Below are positions 1 through 11,543 of a DNA stretch of 64,000 bases, one piece after another. The stretch lies in contig VZRR01013402.1 in the NCBI GenBank assembly GCA_013398015.1, positions 156,026 through 220,025 on the forward strand, written 5' to 3'. The translations under genes were made by a program, and so were the position numbers. The notes under the pieces are model-generated. The model was not told where the DNA came from. It saw only the letters and a list, made by a program, of their open reading frames with translations, and made no database searches. The DNA comes from Oreocharis arfaki. Taxonomy: Eukaryota > Chordata > Aves > Passeriformes > Paramythiidae. Position 1 is the stretch's first letter; every line of letters starts with the position of its first letter.

Positions 1-3000
1 TGCTGAAGAAAGGCTGCAGGCATAAATTTGTTTAATGTCTCCTGCATTTGGCTGTAGGGCAGAAGGGAAGTTCCTCTTCTTGGAGGGTTTCTGGTGGGCA
101 GGCAGCCTCTGAGCCGGCTGGGAAAACTGCGGCTTCTACCTCTGTGAGAAACGGACTGCCCGGAAACAAATGGGCACCCATTTAACTCCAAGCCATGCTG
201 TGGTGAATAAAACCAACTCACACGCCCAAGGACATGAGGGGAAATAATTTAGCCTCTTGAGCCAATGTGAGGGGAAATAATTTAGCTGCTTGAGCCAATG
301 TGAGGGTCCTAGATAATAAATAGAGAAACTGGAATTGCTCATTTATGAATGTAAATTCAATAGAGACGGTATTGCTGGAACTTGATATCAATTTCTGGTG
401 ATTGAAATCTTTAAATCACAGGTAAAAGGCTCTTAAGAAAGGTTTAGTGGACAGAAGGTGATAAGAAATGGAACACTATGACCAAAAATTAAAAAACAAC
501 ATGAATAATTTACTGGTGACAAATAACAAAGAAATTATCTCATGGACATATTTCCCGTTGTGAAAAGAGCAAAATGGAGTAGAAGTTTCTGTGAGAGAAA
601 AAAACCCCTACTTTTTATGAGGAACAAGTGACTGGCTCTTTCAGTTACTATCCATAATGTATAGGAGGAAAAAGAAAATTGTGGGTTTTGTGGGAGACAT
701 TAATCCAAATGCCATATAATGGCAATCTCATGCTGCCAGCACTGAAACATCTTCAGAATCACTAAATAACATTCTTAATTTCTTTCTCAAAAATGATTGC
801 TCCAAGTATCAGGGAAACTCTGTACTTTTGCCTCAGCAGAGGAAACACAGTAGTGAAAATTAATGGTGCTATAAAAAAAATTGTTCATAACTTGACGTTT
901 GTTCAAGGAAAACAGAACGCAAATTAGTAGTTTTAGCTGATACAATTTCACAAAGTGGAAAACAATTCTGAACTAAGTCATTTGGGGGAAAAAATGTAAA
1001 TTATGATTGTAAAATATCTAAGAATATTTTACAGGCTGCCTAATAAGCCATAACTGAGGAAAAAAATAAGGGTACATTAGTTTCAAGAAAAATGACAACA
1101 TCCTGGCTGAGAGGGAACTGTTAAAACAATAATCCTCCTCTCTGTGAATATAAAACAAGTCGAAGAATGGGGAAGCTGAGAGTAACAAATGCAGGACACA
1201 AATTTCTAACTGGAAAAGCTAATGCACCTCTTTCCATAGGGTAAGATACTAAATACATGGAGTAAGGTAAGATATTAAACACTTAAGCTCTAGGCTTTCC
1301 TAAGAATAAAACTCTATCTTCCCTTCTCAGCCCAGCTGTGCTCCTGGTCACCTACCAGTGCTGTTGGCAAAACAAACTCTTTGTCACTAATAGCAGAGAA
1401 GGGACTTAAAGATATTTATAGATACAAAACAGAGATGTCATCGCTATTTCATATGACTGTGTATCTTCCCCTCTGGTAATAAATTGGAGGTAAAAGGGAG
1501 GTTGTTAAATTGCAGCTTAACATTTGGAAAGGCATAACTTCCCTCCAGGAAATGTAGCGGGCTGAGAAGCTGTTGTGGTGAGTGTTGTTGTGGCCATCGG
1601 GGAAGCCCTGAGGAAGGAGGGGAGGAAGATACATCTCAGACCCCTTAGGATTTCAGTGGGCACTGCCAGCCGTAAGTCTGTTGGATCTTAGTCACAGGAA
1701 AAATAGCAGAAACCATGATGGGGGACTGGACTGATAACAATTTGAAACAATTGAGTGTCAACAGATTGATAAAAAGCATTTTCCTGTCAGAATTGAAAGG
1801 TTTGTAATGCTGTTATAAGAGGTGGCTGATATCTATTATAATGTTGCCACTGTATATTTAGAGCTGTAGAGTGATTTTGTTTTTTCTTGGATGGTATTTG
1901 ACACTTCTGCAGAAATTTGAAGTGATAGAAAAGCAGTATAGCACACTAAAATACGTAAAGCCTCCTTCAGCAGGATAGTAAGAAAAATTATTTACTTCAA
2001 GTGCAGTCTCTGAGTACTGGCCTTCTCCTTGTAATGTTTCATCAAACTCCTGAAGAGCAACCTCCACTCTGAGGCCTGACCAAGCTCTCTGAAGTAGTGA
2101 CATGAGTAGAGAGCTAAGTCACTTCTGAAAAAGATCAGTTTGAAAATTATGTCTTCAGTGTCCCTGTGCAGCTGGTCTTCCTCAGTGAAGCAGAGAAAAA
2201 CCAAGCCTTCTCAGCTGTCAGTAAAGAATAATATACTGAAAATAGAAGAATATATCAGATGTTTTAAAAGTGGCATATGGGTAGGGACTTGACAATGTTA
2301 GCCTTATAGAAACGGTTAGGTATCTCCAAGGGACATTAATGAATAATGAAACTCATTTTCAGGTTTCATCTTCGGAGAGTTCGTAATTTTTCAGAACTGT
2401 TTCTTGCCAGTGTTCTTTAGTGGTAATTATAGAAAAAGGTTGGTGCTTGCAGCAGGTCCTAGAAGAAAAGACTTAAAAATGGAATAGATCAATAGAATAA
2501 CTAAGCAGTATTTAGTCTTCTTGTCCCCCACCCATACATTGTGCTGATACTCAAGGCAATGACAGCAATTTCTGGCTGTAAGAACTGGAGCCTGAGATGA
2601 GTTAAATTCTCATGTATTTAATAAGATTGAAGAACGCTCTAAAATGGCTTCAAGGTCCTGTTAATTCAGTAACACACTCACTCTAGTAATACTAGACTGC
2701 ATGGAAATACGATGTTTGTTTAGTGAGTTTGCTCATGAGAGCCAGAGCCAGTGGTTTAGGAAATGTCTGTGCTTTCAGAGCAAGGAATACCAGGAGAAGG
2801 AAATTTTGGACAAGTCTACAGGGAAGAGCACCCATTACTACATTCACTGATGTCTCTTCTCGATAACAGCATGACCAGTCCATTTACACCAAGCAGAATG
2901 AGTTCTGAAAGGTTTTCTCCACCATCTCAGGTCTATCAAGGAATTCCGTATTTTTGGCCACATTCATTAGGAAATCTTGGGTTTGAATGGAATAAATTTA

Positions 3001-5544
3001 ATGGTGATGAGGAGCAGGAGTCAGAAATGCTGTTAATGAAAAGTGCTAAGGTTGCACAGAGAAAAGCAATAGTTACCTAAAGTTCCTCTATGACATAACT
3101 TGTCTTAGGGTCTCACTTTTAAAGAAGAAAGGGAAATAATTATCTTCTTTATTTTCAGTTATGTTGCTAGTTCAGTGCAGGTTCAGCCGAAGTCTGTTTT
3201 TCACCAGGTTCAAAGTATGTTAGATCTAGTCTTAGTCCTTCAGGGCTCCGATTCACTCTTGCTGAGGCAATGGAACTGGAGCAACACACCTCCCCTTCAT
3301 CAGCCTGTTTGTAAACATAACTGTGCTTGAAGAGCAAATGCATTAGAATATTTTGCTGACTTGCTTGCAAAAACTGTTTCCTTCTTTGGTATTCCATTTG
3401 TCTCCTCTCATCTTTTAAGGCATGCTACAAATTCCTCACCACCATTCTTCCCTCCCATGGCATGTACTTGAAAGGGGAATTTGATTTTAAAGAAAAACAT
3501 GCTGTGTTCAAGAAATACACTTGGCACCTGCAATGTCTCAGTATATATTCTGGGGACAAAACAAAGAGTAGTTCCGTTTAAGAATACTGTGTTTCACCAT
3601 GTTCCTCCCCCAGGAGAGATACTAGGAGGTGTAATCTCCTCTCCCTTTGGCTGAAGACCAGGACAGCCTCTTTGCTTGTTCTGTGAGGGAGTCTCTCCTG
3701 CCAGGATGTGCTGTGGTCCTGCTGGGCTGCCCTCAGGTGAGATGTTCTTGTGGCAAAGATGTGCAGCACTATCGGCTACAACAGTGTTGTTGGCTACAAC
3801 ACAGAGTGAATGTCTTTTTAGCTTTTAAGTGATTCTGTCAGATGGATGCTTTAAGTCCCAAATCAAAGAGGCGTGAGCAGAGCTGGGTTTTTGTTTCACC
3901 CTGACAAAGTTTAGGTGTGTTCTCCGTGGCTGGCCTTGGGATATGTTATCGCTCGGATGGAAATTGTGTTTCACATGGCCCTTGGGGCTTTTACAGGTTC
4001 CTCACACTCTCCATGTGCATGCTGCTACGGTGCTCTGAGAGCCTTGTGATTGATTTAAGATTCAACACTGGGATGGGAAATGAAGAAACACAAATTTCTC
4101 CCTGAGTCCTTGGAAGCCAACACTTCTGGAGAGGCACCAGGTCTGCCCTCAAATCTCCCCAAAGACAGCCTTTGCCCTGGTGTACTGGGCAGCCCTCTCA
4201 TGGACAGCTTTTCCTCCTAAATACATTCTCTGACTTATGTAACCAAGCAGGTGGAGTCCAGCACCTTCCCACCTCCATTTGTCTGCAAGCAGGCAAGCTG
4301 GTGTCTGTGGGAGTGGGCAGATTGGCTCAGAGATGATGCTTTTTTCTGAAGGGCCTTTTGAGGTATTTTGTGCTCTCCCTGAGCCAGGCTGTATTGTCAA
4401 AGTGCACATCATCAGCATAGTTATGAAGCACAGGAGACAGACACAAATACAAGCCTAGATGGAAGATCTGGGATGAAGTGTAGCTTACAGCTCAGTTCAG
4501 CAATGTGGACATCCCTCTGCCTGTCACATTCCTGACTGGGGCTGCAATAGAGGATTTTGTTGCTTGTCTGTTTAAATACTGCGAAGTTAGACGTTTTTTT
4601 CTATCAAAGAAATGACATAGTTTTACATGCTGTGTGAAAAAAGCACAGCACAAACTTTGCAACACAATTGTACTTTCCCCCCCCTGCTTTTCTGCTAAAG
4701 TTTTATGACTACAGTATCTTTTTAAAGTAGTATCGTCTTCCCTGTGTAAGTGATGCTGTTTTCCTTCGTGGCTTATCCTGTCCACTCCTCTGGGGGTAAG
4801 TCTTAATTCCCATCACTAAACAAAATTCTACACTTTGTATATTAACAAGAAAGTAACGTAATGGTCCCTCCTTCCAACCCCAGCCATGGTGACCATCTGG
4901 AGACCTCCCCTTTCAACTTTGGATGAACTTCAGCTGAAGTATGAGAGCCACTTTGGCTCCATACAAGCTGTTCCAAGCCTCATTGTTGCTATTAGCAGTT
5001 TGTCTTAGTGACAAGGCTGCATTTTGCCTATTGAAGGTCCGGTTTTAGTGATTCAGCGTGTTTCCATTGTCCACAATTGAGAGTAGATCATTCAGGCTCT
5101 TGTGTTTCCAGTGCTGTGGATACAATAGCTCATTATCCTGGGGTGGCTTTTTTGTTGGGGTTTTTATGGGGGTTTTGGACAGATGCATAATAGATGCAAG
5201 CTCTTTTCAGGGGCAAGCTCTTTTCTTGATATCCATGCACAGTGTTTATTGCAATGGGACTCTGTGTGATTTTAGTCTTCAAAGCAAGCCAGTCATAGAA
5301 TAGGGTGAGGGCTGAAACCCCAAGTTTTTGTTAAGAAAGTTTGCAGCTCCTCAGCCTGTACCTAGCTTTGTCAACAGGTGGTTGCATCTACATGGTTCAT
5401 CAAGGCACAGGTGAGACTTACAGAGGCCACACAGGAGAAGATAGATTTTATTGCCCTCTAAGTCCATTGGCAGCAGTGGCTTGGAAAATTATTGCAATGA
5501 GGGTAAAGTTTTGGTGATAAGGAAAGTTATTTGAAGGACACATT
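1..5544. other. gene-free spacer
   Basis: AT-rich DNA with no exon I recognise on either strand. Apart from the tandem duplication near 235, only chance-length ORFs are present. One 105-codon plus-strand ORF at 2763-3080 has no convincing homology. Confidence 0.5.
235..306. repeat. 33-bp tandem duplication
   Basis: A 33-bp unit beginning TGAGGGGAAATAATTTAGC occurs at 235-267 and 268-300 with two mismatches, followed by six bases of a third copy. The high identity suggests a recent duplication. Confidence 0.85.
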
Positions 5545-6185
5545 CTTTGTTTCTGATGACATGAAGCTGGGAGTTACTGTCAAAACAGTGGAGAGTTGGA
5601 CTCTACAGGAAAAACTGGAAAACTCCGATAATCTGAATAGCAGCGATGAGAAGGAGTGTGGGGTCATGAACTTAGAGGCTTAATAATGGGCTCCCATCTC
5701 ATACAGGAAATGCTTACCCACTGAAAGCAACGGAGGCAGAGCAAGCCCTGAGTGCACTGGTTAATCATAAATTGGCTCTGAGTTACGGGTATGGTGTAAT
5801 GTGGCTGAGTAAAGGACAAGTACAATTCCAGAGTGTTCTGGAGAAGAATTTTTCAGGAGTGGCAGGGAAATATTAATGCTGTTGTGCCCATAAAACTGCA
5901 CCTGGAATTGCCTTCACAATACTTGTCACCTATGTTGGAAGACATGGATTCAGCTGGAGCAGGTGCAGTGGATGGCTACAGGGGTTAGCACAGGGAACTC
6001 TAATATACAGGAGTAAACTGTTCTAGCAGAATAAGGCTAAGGAAGAATGTAACTGTGCTCTATAAATACAAGAGTGAATTAAACACAGCAAGTGAGAAGG
6101 CATATTTAAACAAAAGAACAACATTGCCTTGAGTAAATAGGTGTGTGTGGCTTGGCTGTGATTTGAGTTTCTAAACAAAAGGTTC
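5545..6185 (+). mobile_element. ancient CR1/L3-like LINE remnant
   Basis: Degenerate match to the 3' part of old amniote CR1/L3 elements. Landmarks in order are GATGACATGAAGCTGGGAG near 5555, GTCATGAACTTAG near 5664, CATACAGGAAATGCTTA near 5701, CACCTGGAATTGCC near 5899, and TGCTCTATAAATACA near 6055. Many indels and no reading frame remain. Recognised from remembered family sequence, so the family name is approximate. Confidence 0.55.
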
Positions 6186-9100
6186 TTGCATGTTAATAGG
6201 AGAAAGAAACAAAAAATATTTGTTAGATTTCTATAATAGAGATGAATGTATGACATGGTTATCTACAAAGAGAAATCAAGCCCACCTGGTTCCTTTTGCA
6301 GTGTGTTCCTAGGCTTCCTGAAGTATATCAATAATAACTTGTTTTGATCTTTGTTAAACATGTATTTTATGTGTCTATGTCAGACATTACATGTGCCTGC
6401 ATAGCACGTACTTTGGCACTAAAAGCTTGCAAATGCAAGTCTTAAACACTCTGGTCTTGAACTAAATCAAGCTGTCTCTCTGTTCAGAGAGGCACAATTT
6501 CTAAAAGGTATGCACCTTCAAAGATTTCAACTTAGGAACATGAAGTCAGGGCCCCTCCTTCACCAGAATACTTCTGATGAGCTTTGTGGGTCCTTTCCAA
6601 CTCAGAATATTCTGAGATTTATGTGTGCTTCCTCATCCCTATGTCCTTTATCTCTTCAATCTTCCTCTCCCAAGTCTGGCTACTTGAATGAGTTACCAGC
6701 TTTTATGACACTTAATCCTTTCCTGCTTTTGTGTGCTTTCTACCTCCTGATGTTTCTCAGCTTGCCTGGACAACATTTCTGTGCTTCTCAGTGTCACTGC
6801 CCAAGCTGAAAAGTCCCCTCTTGGGTGGCACAATGAAGTGCCTAGTGCTTTTCCTCCGTATACTGCAGTGCAGGAGCTTGTCTCCCCTTTGGGTTTGGTG
6901 CTAGCAGACAGCAGCTGCAACCCAGCAGTTGTCCCAGGTCACGGTACAGTGCAGGCAGGTGCCTGGTTGCTGCCAGCCAGTACTGACCACCTACTGCCTC
7001 TGCTCCTGCTCCCTTATCTTACACCCTCCTGCAGCAGCCTTTCAGACAGTCCGTCCTCTGCCCTTTCCTCTCCACCACAGTGCACCATCCCCTGAAAGGG
7101 GCCTCTAGCTGAGGAGTCCCCGTTGTGCCCCAGGTGTCTGAGCTGGCACACATGACAGTACCCTGTGCACCATGTGTCACTATCAGTGCAGCAAGGCAGG
7201 ACACAAAAATCCTTTCACCACTGGCTGTCACACACAGTGATATACAAGAACAGTCTCTTCAGCTGAAAAAGATTCCATTTCCAGCTCTTTGAAGTCCATT
7301 TCATCACATACTGTGCTGCAGACTTGGCTTGTGACTCTCTATAGCACTATCACCCTTACTGTGTGGGTGCTGGACCATCGCCCACGCTGGAAAATGGCAC
7401 AGGACGTGGCAAAGTGCACTGGCTGTGCTCCTGCTGCTTTCCCTAAGTGTCCTGCACCCCTGAGCTAAAGACACCTTTTACTGCTGTTCAACAGTGAGTA
7501 CATGAGGATGCCTGTGCTGGGTGGGAAAAAAACCTTTCTTCTGCTTACAGAGAAAGGCTAGCTTGGAATCACTTAATTCCATCAGGACATTAGTCAATCC
7601 AAGGTGTGGTGAGCTAATTAAGAAGATTGTGTTTTTCATTTGCTGCCTCTTTCTAACATTCCGGTAACTGGATACCTTCTTTTTTATTTGAGAGACAGAT
7701 GGAAAAATAACAAACTCAGAAAATCCCTTTTTGCTCCTCTGGCTTTTTCGCTTATTTCTGTGCTCTCTGGTGGCATTGTGGGCATCAATTTAACATGAAA
7801 TATGACTGCCGTGTAACTCCAGCTGAGATTTTTAGGCGTGCTGTGCACACCCCTTCCTCCCTTTTCAGTTGCCCATCTGTATGCAAGTCCAGTGGTACTG
7901 CTCTCAGTATTCTGGAGGGCAGAGCTGAGGAGGGAGGCCTGTGGGATTCCCCAGGTAGGGTGCAAAGCCCATTCCCTATGGCAGCTTTCCAGACAGATTA
8001 ACTCCTGTCTGAATCATAAAACTAATGGAGAAATGACTAGCGCTGTGGAAGGGGAAGTCATAATGAATTTGCATTTACTATTAAGTGCATGATACTTGAA
8101 AACTCAAAACGCAGGAACAGAGAAGAAGCAGCACTCAGGTTAAATTTCGCTTTGAATTTCTCCTTTTTATGAGTGCTCTTAAAGAGGGCAAGGGAAAAAA
8201 CTCATGTGGAAACCACATAAAGTGCAATATCAGATGGCAATTGCACTTAAAAACATCTTAAGCAAAAGCTCTTAACCATTTTCTTCTCAAAAGTAACTTT
8301 TCCACTATACAATGTCCTTACAGGTTCTCATTAGCTGAAGAAAAAACAATTTGCACCAAAACCCATATTGCTTGTTTGCTAAAGCTCTAGCTTTTGTTTC
8401 TTTCAGGAAACACTGGAATTATCTGGGCTCACTGTGTGTTAAGGTTACACCTACCTCCCACTGTGGCTGTGCTGCAATGCCATGAAACTTCCAACTCTAT
8501 TATTTCAGTGTATTGTTTTTCAAGACAGCTGTACAAAATGTTTGTATAGGCAGGGTTTTTGGGTTTTTCCTTCTTTTTTTTTTTTTTTAACTTCCAGACC
8601 TTCCTGCTCCTTGAAATTCCTTTACTTCCGTAACAAGGGGTTTTGAGAGTCTAATTATCTGGCATAGAAACTTTTCTGTCCATGACTCTGAGGCCACGAC
8701 TTGGCCCAGGGAGCAGCTGCACAAAGCCCTGCTCCAAGATACCCCTCACAGTCACAATACCTATAGATAGGCTGGGGTGTTGTCCAGAGTCAACTACCAG
8801 TTTTTCTAATAAAAAGACAGCAGACGTCTCTTAGTTATTCTCCTGCACAGTGTAAGGAACTCTTGCTTACATCCTCAAGCAGCTCGACCAAACTGGTTCT
8901 AAAGTTCTTACCTCTGGTTTGATGAAATTGCAGCCTTAGAGGGCAGAAAGAGCATATAGGCATATGTCCCAAAAATGCGAACCAGCTAGGAGTGGGAGGA
9001 GGACAGAAACCTTGTTGGGGCTGCTGTGAACCTGATAACCCAGAAGTTTAAGTCTCCACGATTGTTAATTCAACTGCTAACATCCAGTTACAAACGCCAG

Positions 9101-10800
9101 GCAGAACGGGTGTCTGGTTGGTTGGTTGGTACCTCCCCCACTGTGTATTTCGCCACACAGTCGTTCTATGCTCAGAAATCTGCCAGCAGCTGGAACTGTG
9201 AAGGACCCATGTCAGAACAGGTCATTGCTGTGATCTTCTGAATGCTCCTTTAGAGGGTTCTGCAAACTGGAGTTGGAGCCTCATTTCCAAAAAAAGGTAG
9301 TGTAGTACAGGGACCCTCCACCTATCCCTCCTCTAACTGCTTGGGAAACATGGAGTGGGGATCTATGCTTTTATCCAGTTTTCCCATCAGGTATCTCTTT
9401 ACATCAGAGGAGGTTTCAAGAGAAAGATTGCCAGCATAAGCAGTGATTTTCCGGTGGGTCAGAAGTCAGTCCAGAATTAATTTCCAAGGGAAAGCACAGT
9501 TCTCAGCTTGTTCTCTTCTGCAACACTCCAAGGTGCTTCATCTCTCTCCAGGAATGCTCTCCACAGCCAGGATTTTATCTCAAACTGGGCCAAAGACACT
9601 GACCCTTACTTTCAGAAACAGCAAGTGGTAGCTCTGGGTTTGGGATGTGACTGCACATCAAAGAGCAGCCATTCCAAGTATATACCCAGGTATAGCAACT
9701 GGGATAACCTCACAGAGAGCTCTGGCGAGCAAGCTACTCTAAGACAAGATGCATGATTACAGCACACCTAAATTACTGAACTAGACAATAGCGAAAGTAT
9801 TTTATTAGGATCGTCAATTCATCATCACCCACTAACAAGAAAAGCAAGTTCCCTAAAGACTGTTCTATGGAAAAAGTCAGAGTGAGGCTGCAAATAGGCT
9901 GTACCTTGATTTTTAGTATTTAAAAAATTAATTTAGCTTTTTAAATGTGGAGTTTTTAGCTGTGTACCATTTTAATCACGTGGGAAAGGTATTGAAAAAG
10001 CTCACTTTGGTATATGGAAAATTCACTGATACGTCTGCAACTTTTAGAAATAAGGTTTTTCTTTTTTATATGGGTGACAATCCAGTTTATGACAAGATGT
10101 AATTCACGAAGATTCTTTATGTTTCCACAGGAGATACCATCTCAGTCATTTCCCCCCCCCGCCCATACCTTTTACATCTGTGCTTCTACACGCCGTAGAC
10201 TATGATTCAAAGTGAATCTGATGCAAAAACATCTACAAACTTCATCCTTCATGTTTTTAACTTTCAAGAAACGGACACTGCAACATTTGAAACAGGTTAA
10301 CAGTTGTTTAGTAAGTCTTCCAGTCTACAAGATACGGTGGTTTGGAAATTCAGTTCCAATTACTATTGTGTTGAATGACTGTCCATGAAGGAGTAGGTGG
10401 CATTACTCCTGCAGGGAGTCACACTGATTAAGATCTCTTTCTTAGTAAGTATTTAAGTATTGATTATAAAGAACAGTGATGAAGGAAAAAGAAAATAACT
10501 ACTCAAGGACTACCACTACACACCTTTCCCCAGAAGATATCTGAAATTCATCATTCTTACTTGGATGGAATCCGCATGATTTGTAAACCCACTGGTTATT
10601 TTCACCTTGTGCACAAAGTTAGCTAGAAGTACGGAATATTTCTGGTCTTTTAAATGAACTAACATTTCCACATCTTGAATTTTGATAAAAAAGGGAGCTA
10701 AATGCAAGTGTGATTTAGCTTTCTCACAATGGCCTCAATAAGCATCATATAACAAACATGTTGATGTAGCATGACGGATATGACAAAGTGGTGAACTTTG
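6186..10800. other. gene-free spacer with simple repeats
   Basis: No supported gene. It holds a 15-base T run at 8574-8588, a (TGGT)4 run at 9115-9130, a 9-base C run at 10152-10160, and a cluster of motifs and hairpins near 8060-8250. Confidence 0.5.
8204..8248. repeat. two adjacent perfect inverted repeats
   Basis: ATGTGG-AAA-CCACAT at 8204-8218 is followed at 8220-8248 by a 9-bp stem (AAGTGCAAT / ATTGCACTT) with an 11-base loop containing a CAGATG E-box. An ATTTGCAT octamer lies nearby at 8067-8074. Confidence 0.6.
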
Positions 10801-10801
10801 C

Positions 10802-10866
10802 AGTGCTGGATTGGACCTGATGATCTTAGAAGTCTTTTCTAATCTAAAAGATTCTATGGTTCTGTT
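10802..10866 (+). mobile_element. CR1 3'-end fragment
   Basis: Short match to the CR1 tail: TTGGACCTGATGATCTTAGA, then CTAATCTAAAAGATTCTATG. It lies just past the probable QRSL1 3' end, in the opposite orientation. Confidence 0.7.
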
Positions 10867-11107
10867 ATTCCCTTATTTCCTTTTGTATTTAACTCTTGGT
10901 GAACAGATCCTTGATACCTTTGCTCCAACAGAGCTTGTCTGGTTGTTGACATTACAAAAGTCTACACTCCAGAAGGAAACCAAACCCTTTGGCACCACAA
11001 AGTTTTCACACAAAAGTTCAGGTTAGTTAATTGGTCAGATACCTTAAACACCCTCTGAGGATGAAAAATCAGCTTCACAGGCATAAGATACATAATTTCA
11101 ACTTGTT

Positions 11108-11113
11108 TTTAAT
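11108..11113 (-). terminator. QRSL1: candidate QRSL1 poly(A) signal ATTAAA
   Basis: ATTAAA on the minus strand about 220 nt past the stop codon. It is the nearest recognisable hexamer, and the next AATAAA on this strand (near 9801) is 1.5 kb away. Inferred only from position and motif. Confidence 0.4.
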
Positions 11114-11331
11114 AGCAGTAAGAAATGGCTCTTAATAACACAGGCATGTTTACTTAATGATTCACTTTGCCCCAATTACACAGTAACAACCTGTCATGAT
11201 TCCATCGTGCATTACTGCATAACGTCTTCTTAAAACAGATTATTACTTCTGAAAAAGACAATTAACCACAGAAATACATTTTTAGACCATCCCCAGAGCT
11301 TTCTTGCTCTAGCTGACTAGCGAGTCCTGGG

Positions 11332-11543
11332 CTATGAAAAAGAAGCGGATTTCTGATGCTGGAAGACAACATTGTCATGCCTCTTTACTTCTTCTAGTTG
11401 AATCATTGGGAATTGTACTTGTTTTTCAAACCATTTGGCTACAGTGAGAAGCTGCTTCTCCTGGAATGAACGTCCAATGAACTGAAGCCCAACTGGCAAG
11501 CCTCTCTCTGAAAGAGCTGTAGGAACATTTATGGCTGGCAGTC
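11332..11543 (-). CDS. QRSL1: QRSL1 terminal coding exon 11
   Basis: Residues 455-524 plus the TAG stop at 11332-11334. It starts GLPAINVPTALSERGLPVGL and then QFIGRSF, the conserved C-terminal amidase block. Acceptor TTTTCAG. The last about 20 residues diverge from the human tail, as is usual there. Confidence 0.95.

Noticed and set aside
2763..3080. 105-codon plus-strand ORF containing GEGNFGQV, which looks like a protein-kinase glycine loop
   Set aside because: No downstream VAIK-like lysine, HRD or DFG motif follows. The ORF is within chance length for 64 kb and no splice partner with kinase content is seen nearby.
9115..9130. (TGGT)4 run as a G-quadruplex
   Set aside because: Only two-guanine tracts, so at best a weak two-tetrad structure with no context suggesting function.
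1..11000. Search for exons of MTRES1 (C6orf203), the next gene past QRSL1 in mammals
   Set aside because: No matching peptide segment found on either strand. The gene probably lies outside the window.
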